From Yersinia kristensenii (GTDB lineage: Bacteria; Pseudomonadota; Gammaproteobacteria; Enterobacterales; Enterobacteriaceae), in the NCBI RefSeq assembly GCF_900460525.1, contig NZ_UHIY01000001.1, positions 1,302,001 through 1,366,000 on the forward strand: 64,000 nt of DNA. Reading direction: 5' to 3'. Each line of letters begins with the position of its first letter. Position 1 is the stretch's first letter. The notes beneath the pieces were generated by a model. It was not told where the DNA came from and searched no databases. It saw only the letters and a list, made by a program, of their open reading frames with translations. Below, in pieces: positions 8,902 to 17,351 of this stretch. A program made the position numbers and the translations under genes.

Positions 8902-11031
8902 CTATTTCTTTTGCTTCATTTTTTGCAGCAATGGGGTGCACTGATTTTCTTCAGCTTCACTGGGGGAAATCAGTGCCAGTAATGCCGCTGCGGGAGTCAG
9001 CGCCACACCCAGCACCGCAGCAACTGCGCCACGGGCCAGCAAAGGCGCGGCTTTGACTCCCGCATCCGGCCGCTTAAATGTGCCTTTCACATACAGCGGA
9101 GAGCGCAGGGTTAAAATTCGTAGCCCTTTGCTTTCCGGATCAATGGATAAATCCAACCGCTCAGTAGCAAAATTGATATTTCCGGTAATGTTGATAATGG
9201 CATTCTCGGTATCAATAACAAACAGCCGTGGCGTCGCCAAACCATTACGCAGCTGAAGATCAGCCACCGCGCAGTTAATTTTGACTTCATCGTCACCAAA
9301 CAGCTTCGCCACCAAATAGTTACCGACATTCAGGCCGAGTAACTCCATCAAGCTGCGGCTGATTAGCCGCTGGTTCAGCAACAAGCGCAAGTGACCATTG
9401 CTGGTCGCCAGCAGAGCGGCAACCGAGTTACCGCTGGCGGTAAAGGAAGCATCGCCATTCAATTGGCCCAAACTGTTGCGCATCGCCTGCACCTGCGGCA
9501 ACAGCTCTTTCAGTTGCAGGCGGCGGGCATGTAAATCAACCTTACCCTGCATAGGGCTTTTATTGCCGTTCAAGCGTAGAGCCGCATTGAGATCCCCCCC
9601 AGCCATGCCAAATCGCAGTGGGTCGAGCCGCAACTCACCATTATTGAGCACCACGTGAGTCGACAGGTCAGTCAATGGCAATGATTTATCCCGATCGATA
9701 CGTTTAGCTGCATAGGTGACATCGGCATCCATCACGCCCCAGCTTTTAGTATCGAATTTTTCAGTCGGCAGCACCTTATTGCTGGGTTGTCGGCTGCGCT
9801 CGCCGCGATTGGCTTTTTCCTGATTGGAATCCGCCCCAATCAAGGGAGCTAAGTCAGCAAAGCGCAATTTATCCGATGACATGTTGCCGGTTAATTTCGG
9901 CCGCGGCTGACTGGCGGTATAGGCCAGATTGCCATGAATATCACTGTCGCCGATTTTGCCGTTAAAGTTTTCGTAGCGATACACCGCCCCACCGGCCGGC
10001 TTGAGACTCGCGATTAAGCGACCATCGGTGTTGTAAGGGGGCGTAGCTGGCAATAACACACCAATCAGCGGATAGAGATTATCCAAACTGGCACCAGAGA
10101 ATTTCAATTGCAGATCCAGCCCCGCTAGATTACCGGGGTCGGTTAATGTCCCCGCCACCGCCACTCGAGTGGAACCAGAACGGACATCCGCCTGCAAGGG
10201 GAAGGGCGTGCTGGCATCACTCATCGACAACATACCGCCGATTTTGCCACTGCCGGTTAAGGGCTGGCCCTGATACTTACCGTCAACTTTCCAGCCAAAG
10301 ACAAAATCGGGCGCATTATTTTGTGTTTTTTCAGCCGGTTGCTTCTCTTTTTTCTCATTACGTGCGCCACTCACCTCAGCAAACGGCAGTGGCTTACCGA
10401 GGGGATCAATCACCACCTGCAAATCCGCTTTCAGCACCGCATCTTTCAAGTTTATCTGGCCGCGATCGAAGACAATATCATCAATATTCACCGACCAATC
10501 AGAAACGGTACTCTTATCTTCTTCGGTGTTATTGGCCAGATTAAAGGTCCAGTTATTCTCGCCATTCGCCAGCCGCAACAAGTGAGCATCCGGTTGTGTC
10601 AACCAGATACGCGGTATCCAGACCTCTTTCGTCAGTAGTGCCAACGGCGCAATGCTGGCATCGACCCGCTTTAGAGTGACCATTTCCCCAGTAGGGAATG
10701 CGGTAGACTCCGCGTTGCCCGCCGCAGAATGGGCCTGACCCGCCGTTTTATCACTGACTAAATTGGCCGGGTTACCCAGCACCAAATCTTCAGCATGAAT
10801 ATGCGGCCACGGCACCCAGCCGCGCCAACCCGGCTCATCACCTTTCCGTGACCAATCCACCCCGAGGTTGCCACGAATGGCGAAAGGCCGTTGCAACTCA
10901 GTCGAGACTTTTTCATTAATGGTGGGTTTTAGGCGATTCCAATCGAAAGTCATAATGAACACGATGACGGCGGCCAACAGCAACACAATAACCCCGCCAA
11001 TGCCCGCCAGCACTTTTCCGGTTTTGGTCAT
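8902..11031 (-). CDS. yhjG: AsmA-family protein YhjG
   Basis: The 709-residue protein has a single N-terminal membrane helix (about 7-30) and a long beta-rich periplasmic part. The conserved AsmA C-terminal region includes LNGDASFTASGNSVAALLAT, LLGLNVGNYL and GTFKRPDAGVKAAP. Larger relatives of the AsmA/TamB group form bridges for phospholipid movement to the outer membrane. That role for YhjG is an extrapolation from the family. A GGAG site stands 5 bases before the ATG. E. coli YhjG is of similar length (686) and lies in the same gene order. Confidence 0.9.
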   Translation of the reverse strand: MTKTGKVLAGIGGVIVLLLAAVIVFIMTFDWNRLKPTINEKVSTELQRPFAIRGNLGVDWSRKGDEPGWRGWVPWPHIHAEDLVLGNPANLVSDKTAGQAHSAAGNAESTAFPTGEMVTLKRVDASIAPLALLTKEVWIPRIWLTQPDAHLLRLANGENNWTFNLANNTEEDKSTVSDWSVNIDDIVFDRGQINLKDAVLKADLQVVIDPLGKPLPFAEVSGARNEKKEKQPAEKTQNNAPDFVFGWKVDGKYQGQPLTGSGKIGGMLSMSDASTPFPLQADVRSGSTRVAVAGTLTDPGNLAGLDLQLKFSGASLDNLYPLIGVLLPATPPYNTDGRLIASLKPAGGAVYRYENFNGKIGDSDIHGNLAYTASQPRPKLTGNMSSDKLRFADLAPLIGADSNQEKANRGERSRQPSNKVLPTEKFDTKSWGVMDADVTYAAKRIDRDKSLPLTDLSTHVVLNNGELRLDPLRFGMAGGDLNAALRLNGNKSPMQGKVDLHARRLQLKELLPQVQAMRNSLGQLNGDASFTASGNSVAALLATSNGHLRLLLNQRLISRSLMELLGLNVGNYLVAKLFGDDEVKINCAVADLQLRNGLATPRLFVIDTENAIINITGNINFATERLDLSIDPESKGLRILTLRSPLYVKGTFKRPDAGVKAAPLLARGAVAAVLGVALTPAAALLALISPSEAEENQCTPLLQKMKQKK

Positions 11032-11154
11032 AACAACTCCATGCCAATACTCATCAAATTAATAGTATGAATTAAAAAACTACTTTAATCATAGTCGAGA
11101 AGGGGACAGGATGGGGTGCCGGAGGAATAAGCGCTTATTTATTGAGCAGTAAAA

Positions 11155-11946
11155 TTAGCCGCAAAATAGCATCGGAAGGGATTGTAAACGATCAAATGAT
11201 GTCGGGCGGGAGAGATAATAACCTTGTGCGGCAACAGCATCAGACTGCTGCACCATCGCCCATTCTTGTGAGGTTTCCACCCCTTCAACAATGACCCCTT
11301 TGCTATAGCTGCCCATTAAAGTCACCAGTTTGAAAAACAGCTGGTTCCCGACGTCACTTTCTTGCAGCAAGATAAACAAATCTCTGGCCACTTTGATGTA
11401 CTCATAGCGCCAACTAATGAATGAAGTGAAATTCGCCAGTCCGCTGCCAAAATCATCCAGCCATAACCGGTCTGCCTCGGCAATACGCGCAAAGGGGGTA
11501 TCAAGAGAGGTGTCGACATGCTCCAGCAATTCAAAACGAATGTAAGGCATGGCATCGATTAACATCTTAGCCTGCTGATCATCCTGCATTGCCATGAGTG
11601 CCTGACCATCAATGTTGATTGAGACCAACACCGAGTGATGCACAAATATCTCATGCCACTGCTTCACCATACTCAACTGCTCAAGCACCACATCCAAACG
11701 GGCGCGAATACTAATGGCACTAAAATAATCTTCCGGATTCAAGCGGGTATCCGGTGATGAGGGATGAAAAACCGCCGTAAGCAACTCGATAGCCAGCAGC
11801 GCACCAGAGGTACGATAGATAGGTTGAAAAGTATACCGACGCTGACATTGCCGCCAGAAGCTCTGTCCTTTATTTCGATCAATAGCGGCAAAGGATGGCG
11901 CAAGTAAACCTGATATTTTGTTGGTCATCATCAGTTTAGTCGCCAT
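11155..11946 (-). CDS. pdeH: Cyclic di-GMP phosphodiesterase PdeH (stand-alone EAL domain)
   Basis: This is a 263-residue EAL-only protein without membrane segments. It aligns with E. coli PdeH (YhjH), the main phosphodiesterase that keeps c-di-GMP low so that YcgR does not brake the flagella. Family motifs are present: ELL at the EAL position, the LLEHV segment, DDFGSG (metal site), KVARDLF and EGVE. The EAL triplet reads ELL, as in E. coli PdeH, so catalytic activity is expected. The order yhjG-pdeH-kdgK is conserved. The spacing to yhjG (123 bp) suggests its own promoter. No strong ribosome-binding site is evident before the ATG. Confidence 0.92.
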   Translation of the reverse strand: MATKLMMTNKISGLLAPSFAAIDRNKGQSFWRQCQRRYTFQPIYRTSGALLAIELLTAVFHPSSPDTRLNPEDYFSAISIRARLDVVLEQLSMVKQWHEIFVHHSVLVSINIDGQALMAMQDDQQAKMLIDAMPYIRFELLEHVDTSLDTPFARIAEADRLWLDDFGSGLANFTSFISWRYEYIKVARDLFILLQESDVGNQLFFKLVTLMGSYSKGVIVEGVETSQEWAMVQQSDAVAAQGYYLSRPTSFDRLQSLPMLFCG

Positions 11947-12198
11947 ATTTTAGGGCACCAAACAGCTACGGCGATGGGTATTGCCGACAACTGAGGACAC
12001 CCGGTGATAAACGGTTTTTCTTCTGAAGATGTTATCGACTCAGGCGGCCAGAACTTTATATCGTCGCATAACAGAATATAGCAGCCTGACAGATTATTAT
12101 TTCCAGATAGCTACAGCGCCAAGTGGGCTGGCGCGGTACATTTAACCCATCTATAGTGGTTAATCAATGCCATACCCAAGAACTTAATGGAGATAAAC

Positions 12199-12399
12199 AT
12201 GCCTTACGTCAATATTAAAATTACGCGCGAAGGGGCGACGGCGGAACAGAAAAAACAGCTGATCGCCGGTGTCACCCAGCTATTAGTCGACACTCTGGGC
12301 AAAAACCCAGCGACAACCGTGGTGGTGATTGATGAAGTCGATACAGATAACTGGGGGATTGGCGGCCACAGTGTGACTGACCTGCGAAAGTCATCCTAA
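12199..12399 (+). CDS. 4-oxalocrotonate tautomerase-family protein
   Basis: The 66-residue protein begins MPYVNIKITREGATAEQK. Removal of Met exposes Pro-1, the catalytic base of the 4-OT superfamily. The following layout matches short tautomerases of the DmpI/XylH type: beta strand, helix with AEQKKQLIAGVTQLL, then strand TTVVVIDEV and DTDNWGIGG. The open frame has an earlier ATG, but 12199 is preferred because the proline must be second. A GGAG precedes it. The physiological substrate is unknown, and no aromatic catabolic genes lie nearby. Confidence 0.88.
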   Translation: MPYVNIKITREGATAEQKKQLIAGVTQLLVDTLGKNPATTVVVIDEVDTDNWGIGGHSVTDLRKSS

Positions 12400-12422
12400 C
12401 TGTGGTTAGAATGATGACTTTC
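12387..12422 (+). terminator. Hairpin overlapping the end of the tautomerase gene
   Basis: AAAGTCATC, TAAC, a TGTG loop, GTTA and GATGACTTT form a long stem that includes the stop codon and ends in a short T-stretch. It is a likely terminator or 3'-end stabilising hairpin. Confidence 0.5.
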
Positions 12423-12487
12423 AGGATCATAAATGTGTGCAAAATAGCGGGAAACTTATCAGTTTCCCGACTTACATCATAAAAAAT

Positions 12488-12504
12488 TTAAAACATCGTT
12501 TTAA
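12488..12504. promoter_or_regulatory. KdgR-type operator in front of kdgK
   Basis: TTAAAAC-ATC-GTTTTAA is a perfect 17-bp palindrome 73 bp before the kdgK start. It fits the AAAC-N3-GTTT core of KdgR boxes of pectinolytic enterobacteria (Dickeya, Pectobacterium, Yersinia). KdgR is an IclR-type repressor relieved by 2-keto-3-deoxygluconate. The KdgR gene itself is outside the window. Confidence 0.7.
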
Positions 12505-12576
12505 TACTATTGACTCAGACTAAGCCAGCAGTGAGACTAACCTTATCTTCATTCTTGACTCACAGGCCAGCTTTCC

Positions 12577-13521
12577 ATGACCAGCAAAAATATTGCCGTT
12601 ATCGGCGAATGCATGATTGAACTGTCACAAAAAGGTTCCGACCTCAGCCGGGGCTTTGGCGGTGATACGCTGAATACTGCGGTGTATGTTGCCCGTCAGG
12701 TGTCCAAACAGAACTTGAATGTACATTACGTCACGGCACTGGGGACAGACAGTTTCAGTAACGAGATGCTGGCCGCCTGGCAGCAAGAGAACATCGACAC
12801 TTCTCTCATTCAACGTCTGGATAATAAATTACCGGGGTTATATGTCATTGAAACTGATAGCACCGGTGAACGCACTTTCTATTATTGGCGTAATGATGCC
12901 GCCGCACGTTTCTGGCTGACCAGCCCACAAGCGGATGAAATCTGCCAACGTCTGGAAAAGTTTGATTATCTGTATCTCAGTGGCATCAGCTTGGCAATCC
13001 TCGACAGCGCTTCTCGCCAGCGCTTGCTGACGTTGCTACGTGCCTGCCGTGCTAATGGGGGGAAAGTTATCTTTGATAACAATTACCGCCCTCGCCTGTG
13101 GCAGAGCAAAGAAGAGACACAACAAGCCTATCGCGACATGTTAACCTGCACGGATATCGCCTTCCTGACATTGGATGATGAAGATATGCTGTGGGGCGAG
13201 AAGCCCATAGAGCAAGTGATTGAGCGCACACAGAATTTAGGCGTAAGCGAAATTGTTATCAAGCGCGGCGCAGATTCCTGCATCGTCTGGGTGAAAGAGG
13301 GCTTTGAAGCCCACCAATATGATGTTCCCGCGGTTAAACTGCCGAAAGATAAAGTGGTCGATACCACGGCGGCCGGGGATTCTTTCAGTGCCGGTTATCT
13401 GGCGGTTCGCCTGACCGGTGGCAGCGCGCATGACGCAGCCGTGCGTGGGCATTTAACCGCCAGCACCGTGATTCAATATCGTGGCGCAATCATCCCACTG
13501 GCAGCCATGCCTGTAGTGTGA
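12577..13521 (+). CDS. kdgK: 2-keto-3-deoxygluconate kinase
   Basis: KdgK phosphorylates 2-keto-3-deoxygluconate (KDG) to KDPG, joining pectin and hexuronate breakdown to the Entner-Doudoroff aldolase step. The 314-residue protein is a PfkB/ribokinase-type kinase. GECMIELS opens the fold, GGDTLNTAVYVAR is the sugar-binding segment, and DTTAAGDSFSAG (from residue 262) holds the anion hole and the catalytic Asp268. It lies between pdeH and yhjJ as in E. coli. A KdgR-like palindrome upstream and pelY-kdgM a few kilobases away suggest a pectin regulon. Confidence 0.96.
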   Translation: MTSKNIAVIGECMIELSQKGSDLSRGFGGDTLNTAVYVARQVSKQNLNVHYVTALGTDSFSNEMLAAWQQENIDTSLIQRLDNKLPGLYVIETDSTGERTFYYWRNDAAARFWLTSPQADEICQRLEKFDYLYLSGISLAILDSASRQRLLTLLRACRANGGKVIFDNNYRPRLWQSKEETQQAYRDMLTCTDIAFLTLDDEDMLWGEKPIEQVIERTQNLGVSEIVIKRGADSCIVWVKEGFEAHQYDVPAVKLPKDKVVDTTAAGDSFSAGYLAVRLTGGSAHDAAVRGHLTASTVIQYRGAIIPLAAMPVV

Positions 13522-13534
13522 TTCAACATAGAGT

Positions 13535-13613
13535 CTGAAGGGTTTACCGCACCTAGGGGCGCTCCGGCGACTGCGTCGCTACGACCCCAACGGCACGATT
13601 CCCCGTCCTTCAG
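13535..13613. repeat. 79-bp nested palindromic intergenic element after kdgK
   Basis: Outer arms CTGAAGG (13535-13541) and CCTTCAG (13607-13613) enclose GGGG...CCCC arms. These in turn enclose GCGAC-TGC-GTCGC (13567-13579). It lies between the kdgK stop and the shared terminator. It may be a small mobile intergenic unit of the REP/MITE kind. No second copy was found in this window, so the family assignment is open. Confidence 0.45.
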
Positions 13614-13622
13614 CATGACATT

Positions 13623-13655
13623 AATAAGCCCGGTACATTCCATACTGGGCTTATT
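13623..13655. terminator. Bidirectional terminator between kdgK and yhjJ
   Basis: AATAAGCCC (13623-13631) and GGGCTTATT (13647-13655) form a 9-bp perfect stem with flanking A/T runs, midway between the convergent genes kdgK and yhjJ. Confidence 0.75.
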
Positions 13656-13672
13656 GTTTGCTAAATATCTAT

Positions 13673-15175
13673 TTATTGTGCCGTGGTAGGTGTCGCGGGT
13701 GCTGCCTCCGCAGAAGCCACTGTTGGAGCCGCGTCTTCTGGCACCACAGTATGTGGCGTCATAATTGCGTTATACGCATCCTGCAATGCTTTCACATTTA
13801 CTTCCTGTTCACCTTTTGGCTGCGTCAGAATCAGCGTGGTATCTTGCGATAATTGCTGTTTCAATTCCTGATTCAGCTCCGCCAAAGTCAGACCTGACAA
13901 AAATGCCTGCCGTAGCTTCTGATACTGTTCCGGAGCGATATCCACCACGCCACTTTGCTGTGAACGCAGACGTTGGCTCATCAAAACATCAGTATCAGTG
14001 CGGGCATAGGTAGCAAACAACTTACTGAGCTGTTCGTTTTTCTGTACCATCAAAGCATCAAACTCTGCCTGACTCAGGCCATTGGCACGCAGGCTCGCCA
14101 GCTCGCGCGCAATGAAACTCATGCCCGCGGTCAGGTTTTCAGCCGGTGTATTCAAATGAATAGCACATTGAGCGCGCTGATATTGCACCCGGCAATCAAA
14201 GCCCAACTTCAGGTTTTTCTGATCACTTTTTTCCAGCACTTGCTGAATATGCCAGAACAATGCTTCGCGGGCTAAATCACTGCGCCAGTAACGGCTTAAC
14301 GCAATAGAATCCTGGATAGGATGCCAAGGGGTATCCCACATCAGTGATAATGTGTCTTGTGTCGCCTGCTCATTCATCAAACTCACAGGTTCTGGCGGTA
14401 GCGGCGCTAACATCGCGATAGGTGCCGGTGTCGCCCGCTTCCCTTTCAACTCAGAGAATGTTTTACCGATTTGGGCGGCAATACTGCGGCTATCGACATT
14501 ACCCACGACATACAATGTCATGGCATCCGGGGTATACCATTGCTGATAAAACTGTTTCAGTTTCTCAATATCTACCGGTTTTGCCACTGGCTGACCGGGA
14601 TCATGTCCCATCAGAGAAGAGCCTTTTAGCCGGTAACGCCACCAAGGCTCCTGAATATTTTGCGGGAACGTAGCAATAGGATCAGCAGCACTATTCAGCG
14701 CTGCATTGACGGTTTGCTCACTGATGGCCAGCTTGCCACTGGTATCAGATAACCACGCCAAGGCTTCTTTCAGCAAATCAGGGCGGTTATTGGGCAAGCT
14801 CAAGCTATATAAAGTGAAATCATAAGATGTAATAGCGGGTGGCAACGGACGATCGCTATCGACCCCTTGCTGCCATAGCGACTGAAGCTGGGCAGGAGTA
14901 AAACTCGCGCTACTCATTAATGCCAGACGCGGTAACAAATGGGCAAAGCCAATCTGTGGCGCACTCTCAGATAATGAGCCTGTATTAACCACCAGACGTA
15001 ACTCGATCCGGTCGCTAGGGCGCTGTGGCGTTGCCAACAACTGCCATGAAAACCCGTTTTCTAACTTCCCCTGCTGCCAGGCAGGATCGGGTTGTAGTGC
15101 TTCAGCCTGCACATTACTACTGGCGGCGGCCAGCAATAACCCACCAACTATGAGACGAATTCTGGTGCCCTGCAT
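13673..15175 (-). CDS. yhjJ: M16-peptidase-like periplasmic protein YhjJ, zinc site degenerate
   Basis: The 500-residue protein has a cleavable signal peptide (about 1-24, ending NVQA) and two M16-type halves, like E. coli YhjJ (498 residues). Active M16 enzymes carry HxxEH near the N-terminus. Here the matching position reads GFAHLLPRL, so the second metal ligand and the catalytic Glu are missing. It is therefore expected to be non-proteolytic, as in other inactive M16 halves. The C-terminus is Ala/Thr/Pro-rich (PTVASAEAAPATPTTAQ). It is placed between kdgK and dctA as in E. coli. The function is unknown. Confidence 0.9.
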   Translation of the reverse strand: MQGTRIRLIVGGLLLAAASSNVQAEALQPDPAWQQGKLENGFSWQLLATPQRPSDRIELRLVVNTGSLSESAPQIGFAHLLPRLALMSSASFTPAQLQSLWQQGVDSDRPLPPAITSYDFTLYSLSLPNNRPDLLKEALAWLSDTSGKLAISEQTVNAALNSAADPIATFPQNIQEPWWRYRLKGSSLMGHDPGQPVAKPVDIEKLKQFYQQWYTPDAMTLYVVGNVDSRSIAAQIGKTFSELKGKRATPAPIAMLAPLPPEPVSLMNEQATQDTLSLMWDTPWHPIQDSIALSRYWRSDLAREALFWHIQQVLEKSDQKNLKLGFDCRVQYQRAQCAIHLNTPAENLTAGMSFIARELASLRANGLSQAEFDALMVQKNEQLSKLFATYARTDTDVLMSQRLRSQQSGVVDIAPEQYQKLRQAFLSGLTLAELNQELKQQLSQDTTLILTQPKGEQEVNVKALQDAYNAIMTPHTVVPEDAAPTVASAEAAPATPTTAQ

Positions 15176-15310
15176 GTGAACCCCTACTTAATAAACTATC
15201 CAATGTTAAAACGATGCAACGTCATGTCATTCATGTAAGCCATCTGTGCTTTCACGCCAAACGCCAATAAGTAACATACCGGCGTCATGCAATAGGGTAA
15301 TCATGAAAAC

Positions 15311-15475
15311 ATGAATAAATTAGCCCAGCTTTCAAACGCGCATCGTTATGCCGTCATAATTGGGCGCAAAATCAACGGTTATCACCCGCGTAAAAACTGG
15401 AGCTGGGAGTGTACCATTCTGTTAGACCGCATGCTTTTGCCGATGTCACTCATCAGAGTAAAAAATAGTATCTAA
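15311..15475 (+). CDS. Doubtful small ORF (54 codons) between yhjJ and dctA
   Basis: The frame starts at ATG 15311 and ends at TAA 15473-15475. The product would be a basic 54-residue peptide with one short hydrophobic stretch (LLLDRMLLPMSL-like) near the C-terminus. No convincing ribosome-binding site precedes it, and a three-codon ATG frame overlaps its start. It resembles no family I know. An open run of this length can arise by chance, so it is listed only as a candidate. Confidence 0.15.
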   Translation: MNKLAQLSNAHRYAVIIGRKINGYHPRKNWSWECTILLDRMLLPMSLIRVKNSI

Positions 15476-15522
15476 ATAGTAATTCACACAAAAAAGGCTA
15501 TCGCGGGGCATCATAAAGAGGG

Positions 15523-15551
15523 ACTACCAGTGACGATTCGCCACCGGTAGT
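15523..15551. terminator. Hairpin after dctA
   Basis: ACTACC(A)GTG...CAC(C)GGTAGT forms a long stem with two mismatches. It lies 28 bp beyond the dctA stop codon. The T-run is on the + strand side (TTTTT at 15551-15555), so in the dctA direction it is only a weak intrinsic terminator. Confidence 0.45.
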
Positions 15552-15579
15552 TTTTAGAATATAGGGAGTTATCGGGGTG

Positions 15580-16875
15580 TTAAGACGGAGAAACGCTGTT
15601 TTTTATCTCATTATTTGGTAAGGCTTTATTGGATAACACTGCTTGCAGTTGGTCGTTATCCAATTGGTTGCACCATTTCGCCACAACAATAGTTGCAACC
15701 CCATTCCCCACCAGATTGGTCAGCGCACGGGCTTCGGACATAAAGCGGTCGATACCCAGAATCAGTGCCAAACCTGCCAAAGGTAAATGTCCCACCGCAG
15801 AAATGGTGGCGGCCAGAACAATAAAGCCACTGCCCGTGACCCCTGCCGCACCTTTTGAGGAGAGCAGCAACACCACCAGTAAAGTAACCTGATGAATAAC
15901 ATCCATATGGGTATTGGTTGCCTGAGCAATAAACACTGCCGCCATAGTCAGGTAAATCGAGGTGCCGTCCAAGTTAAACGAGTAGCCGGTCGGGATAACC
16001 AAGCCCACCACGGACTTCTTACATCCGGCTTTCTCCATCTTATCCAACATGCGCGGTAGCACAGACTCCGAGGAGGATGTCCCGAGCACGATCAACAATT
16101 CTTCTTTTATATAGCGGATAAACTTGAAGATATTAAAACCATTGAATTTCGCAATGGAGCCCAGCACCACCACCACAAACAACACGCAGGTAATATAGAA
16201 GCAGATAATGAGCTGGCCCAGTTGCACCAAGCTACCCACGCCATATTTACCGATGGTAAAGGCCATGGCCCCGAAAGCCCCGAGAGGTGCCAAGCGCATG
16301 ATCATATTAATGATACCGAAGATAACGCGGGCAAAACTCTCAATAACATTAAAGATAATCTGACCTTTTTCACCCAGGCGGTGCAGGGCAAAACCGAACA
16401 GCACAGCAAACAGCAGGACTTGCAGAATATTGCCGCTGGCAAAAGCGCCGACTACGCTGCTGGGAATGATATCCAGTAAGAATGGCACAATCCCTTGTTG
16501 CGAAGCTTGTTCAGCATAAAGTGCAACCGCTTTTGCATCCAGTGTCGCCGGGTCGATATTCATACCAGCACCGGGTTGCACCACGTTAACAATCACCAAG
16601 CCAATCAGTAGCGCAATGGTACTGACAATCTCAAAATAGAGCAGCGCAATGGCACCCGTACGGCCCACAGCTTTCATACTTTCCATCCCCGCGATACCGG
16701 TCACAACGGTACAGAAAATCACAGGGGCGATAATCATTTTAATTAGTTTAACAAATCCATCACCCAGAGGCTTCATCTGAGCGCCGAGCTCAGGATAGAA
16801 ATGCCCCAACAGCACGCCCAAAGTAATCGCCGTTAGCACTTGAAAATAAAGACTTTTAAATATTGAAGCTTTCAT
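15580..16875 (-). CDS. dctA: C4-dicarboxylate:H+/Na+ symporter DctA
   Basis: DctA imports succinate, fumarate and malate aerobically across the inner membrane. The 431-residue protein has the family fold of eight membrane helices and two re-entrant loops. The serine-rich [15 protein letters not shown] segment and the [13 protein letters not shown] motif belong to the substrate site. The frame is open farther upstream, but ATG 16873-16875 gives [16 protein letters not shown] with AAAGGAC ahead of it, and the length then matches E. coli (428). It lies next to yhjJ as in E. coli. Control by DcuSR and CRP is known there. I did not identify those sites here. Confidence 0.95.
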   Translation of the reverse strand: MKASIFKSLYFQVLTAITLGVLLGHFYPELGAQMKPLGDGFVKLIKMIIAPVIFCTVVTGIAGMESMKAVGRTGAIALLYFEIVSTIALLIGLVIVNVVQPGAGMNIDPATLDAKAVALYAEQASQQGIVPFLLDIIPSSVVGAFASGNILQVLLFAVLFGFALHRLGEKGQIIFNVIESFARVIFGIINMIMRLAPLGAFGAMAFTIGKYGVGSLVQLGQLIICFYITCVLFVVVVLGSIAKFNGFNIFKFIRYIKEELLIVLGTSSSESVLPRMLDKMEKAGCKKSVVGLVIPTGYSFNLDGTSIYLTMAAVFIAQATNTHMDVIHQVTLLVVLLLSSKGAAGVTGSGFIVLAATISAVGHLPLAGLALILGIDRFMSEARALTNLVGNGVATIVVAKWCNQLDNDQLQAVLSNKALPNNEIKNSVSPS

Positions 16876-17351
16876 AACTATGTCCTTTTGGAGTAATACA
16901 CGGCAGCCTGTCGCTTTGCTCTCTGTGATAATTGAGTGACACTTCTTTTTTATCCGTGCTTGCGCGGAAAATAACACCCTCATAACAATATGGAAATTAT
17001 TAGTTGCACTGGATTGCACCCTAAATGCGAAATTAAGAACTGAAACGCTTCAAGCGGCAGCAATAAACGGAATACAGTCAGATCAACCAGACAATTAACC
17101 CAAAATGATGAGTAATGAGAAAGGATAAAAAAGAAGCAATCGGCAGTTGTGGAACATGCAAGAAATGAATAATTTTTGAGCAAAAATATTGAGTGGACGG
17201 TGGCCCCCTTTTGAGGATGAAGCAAGGGGGCGGTTTATCTTTATCACGACGCTGAAAACCCGTGGGTAAAAGCGCCGGGCAAGCAGGCCCTGGGAAGCCG
17301 CTGCTCGGCACTTTTTACCAACAGCGGCCCCAGCACGGGCCACTGTCGGGA
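16876..17351. other. Intergenic region dctA / pelY with two GC-rich hairpins
   Basis: These 476 bases separate the dctA start from the pelY stop. Two strong dyads are visible: GCCCCCTT...AAGGGGGC (17203-17231), and ACAGCGGCCC...GGGCCACTGT (17321-17346) directly behind pelY. The latter is a probable transcript-end hairpin but lacks a T-tail. Short open frames here have no support. Confidence 0.4.

Larger units (their letters stand above)
15176..15579. other. Intergenic region yhjJ / dctA
   Basis: These 404 bases hold the yhjJ promoter, a terminator-like hairpin near dctA (15523-15551) and one small open frame on the + strand (15311-15475) that is only weakly supported. No RNA gene or repeat was recognised. 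Confidence 0.4.
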
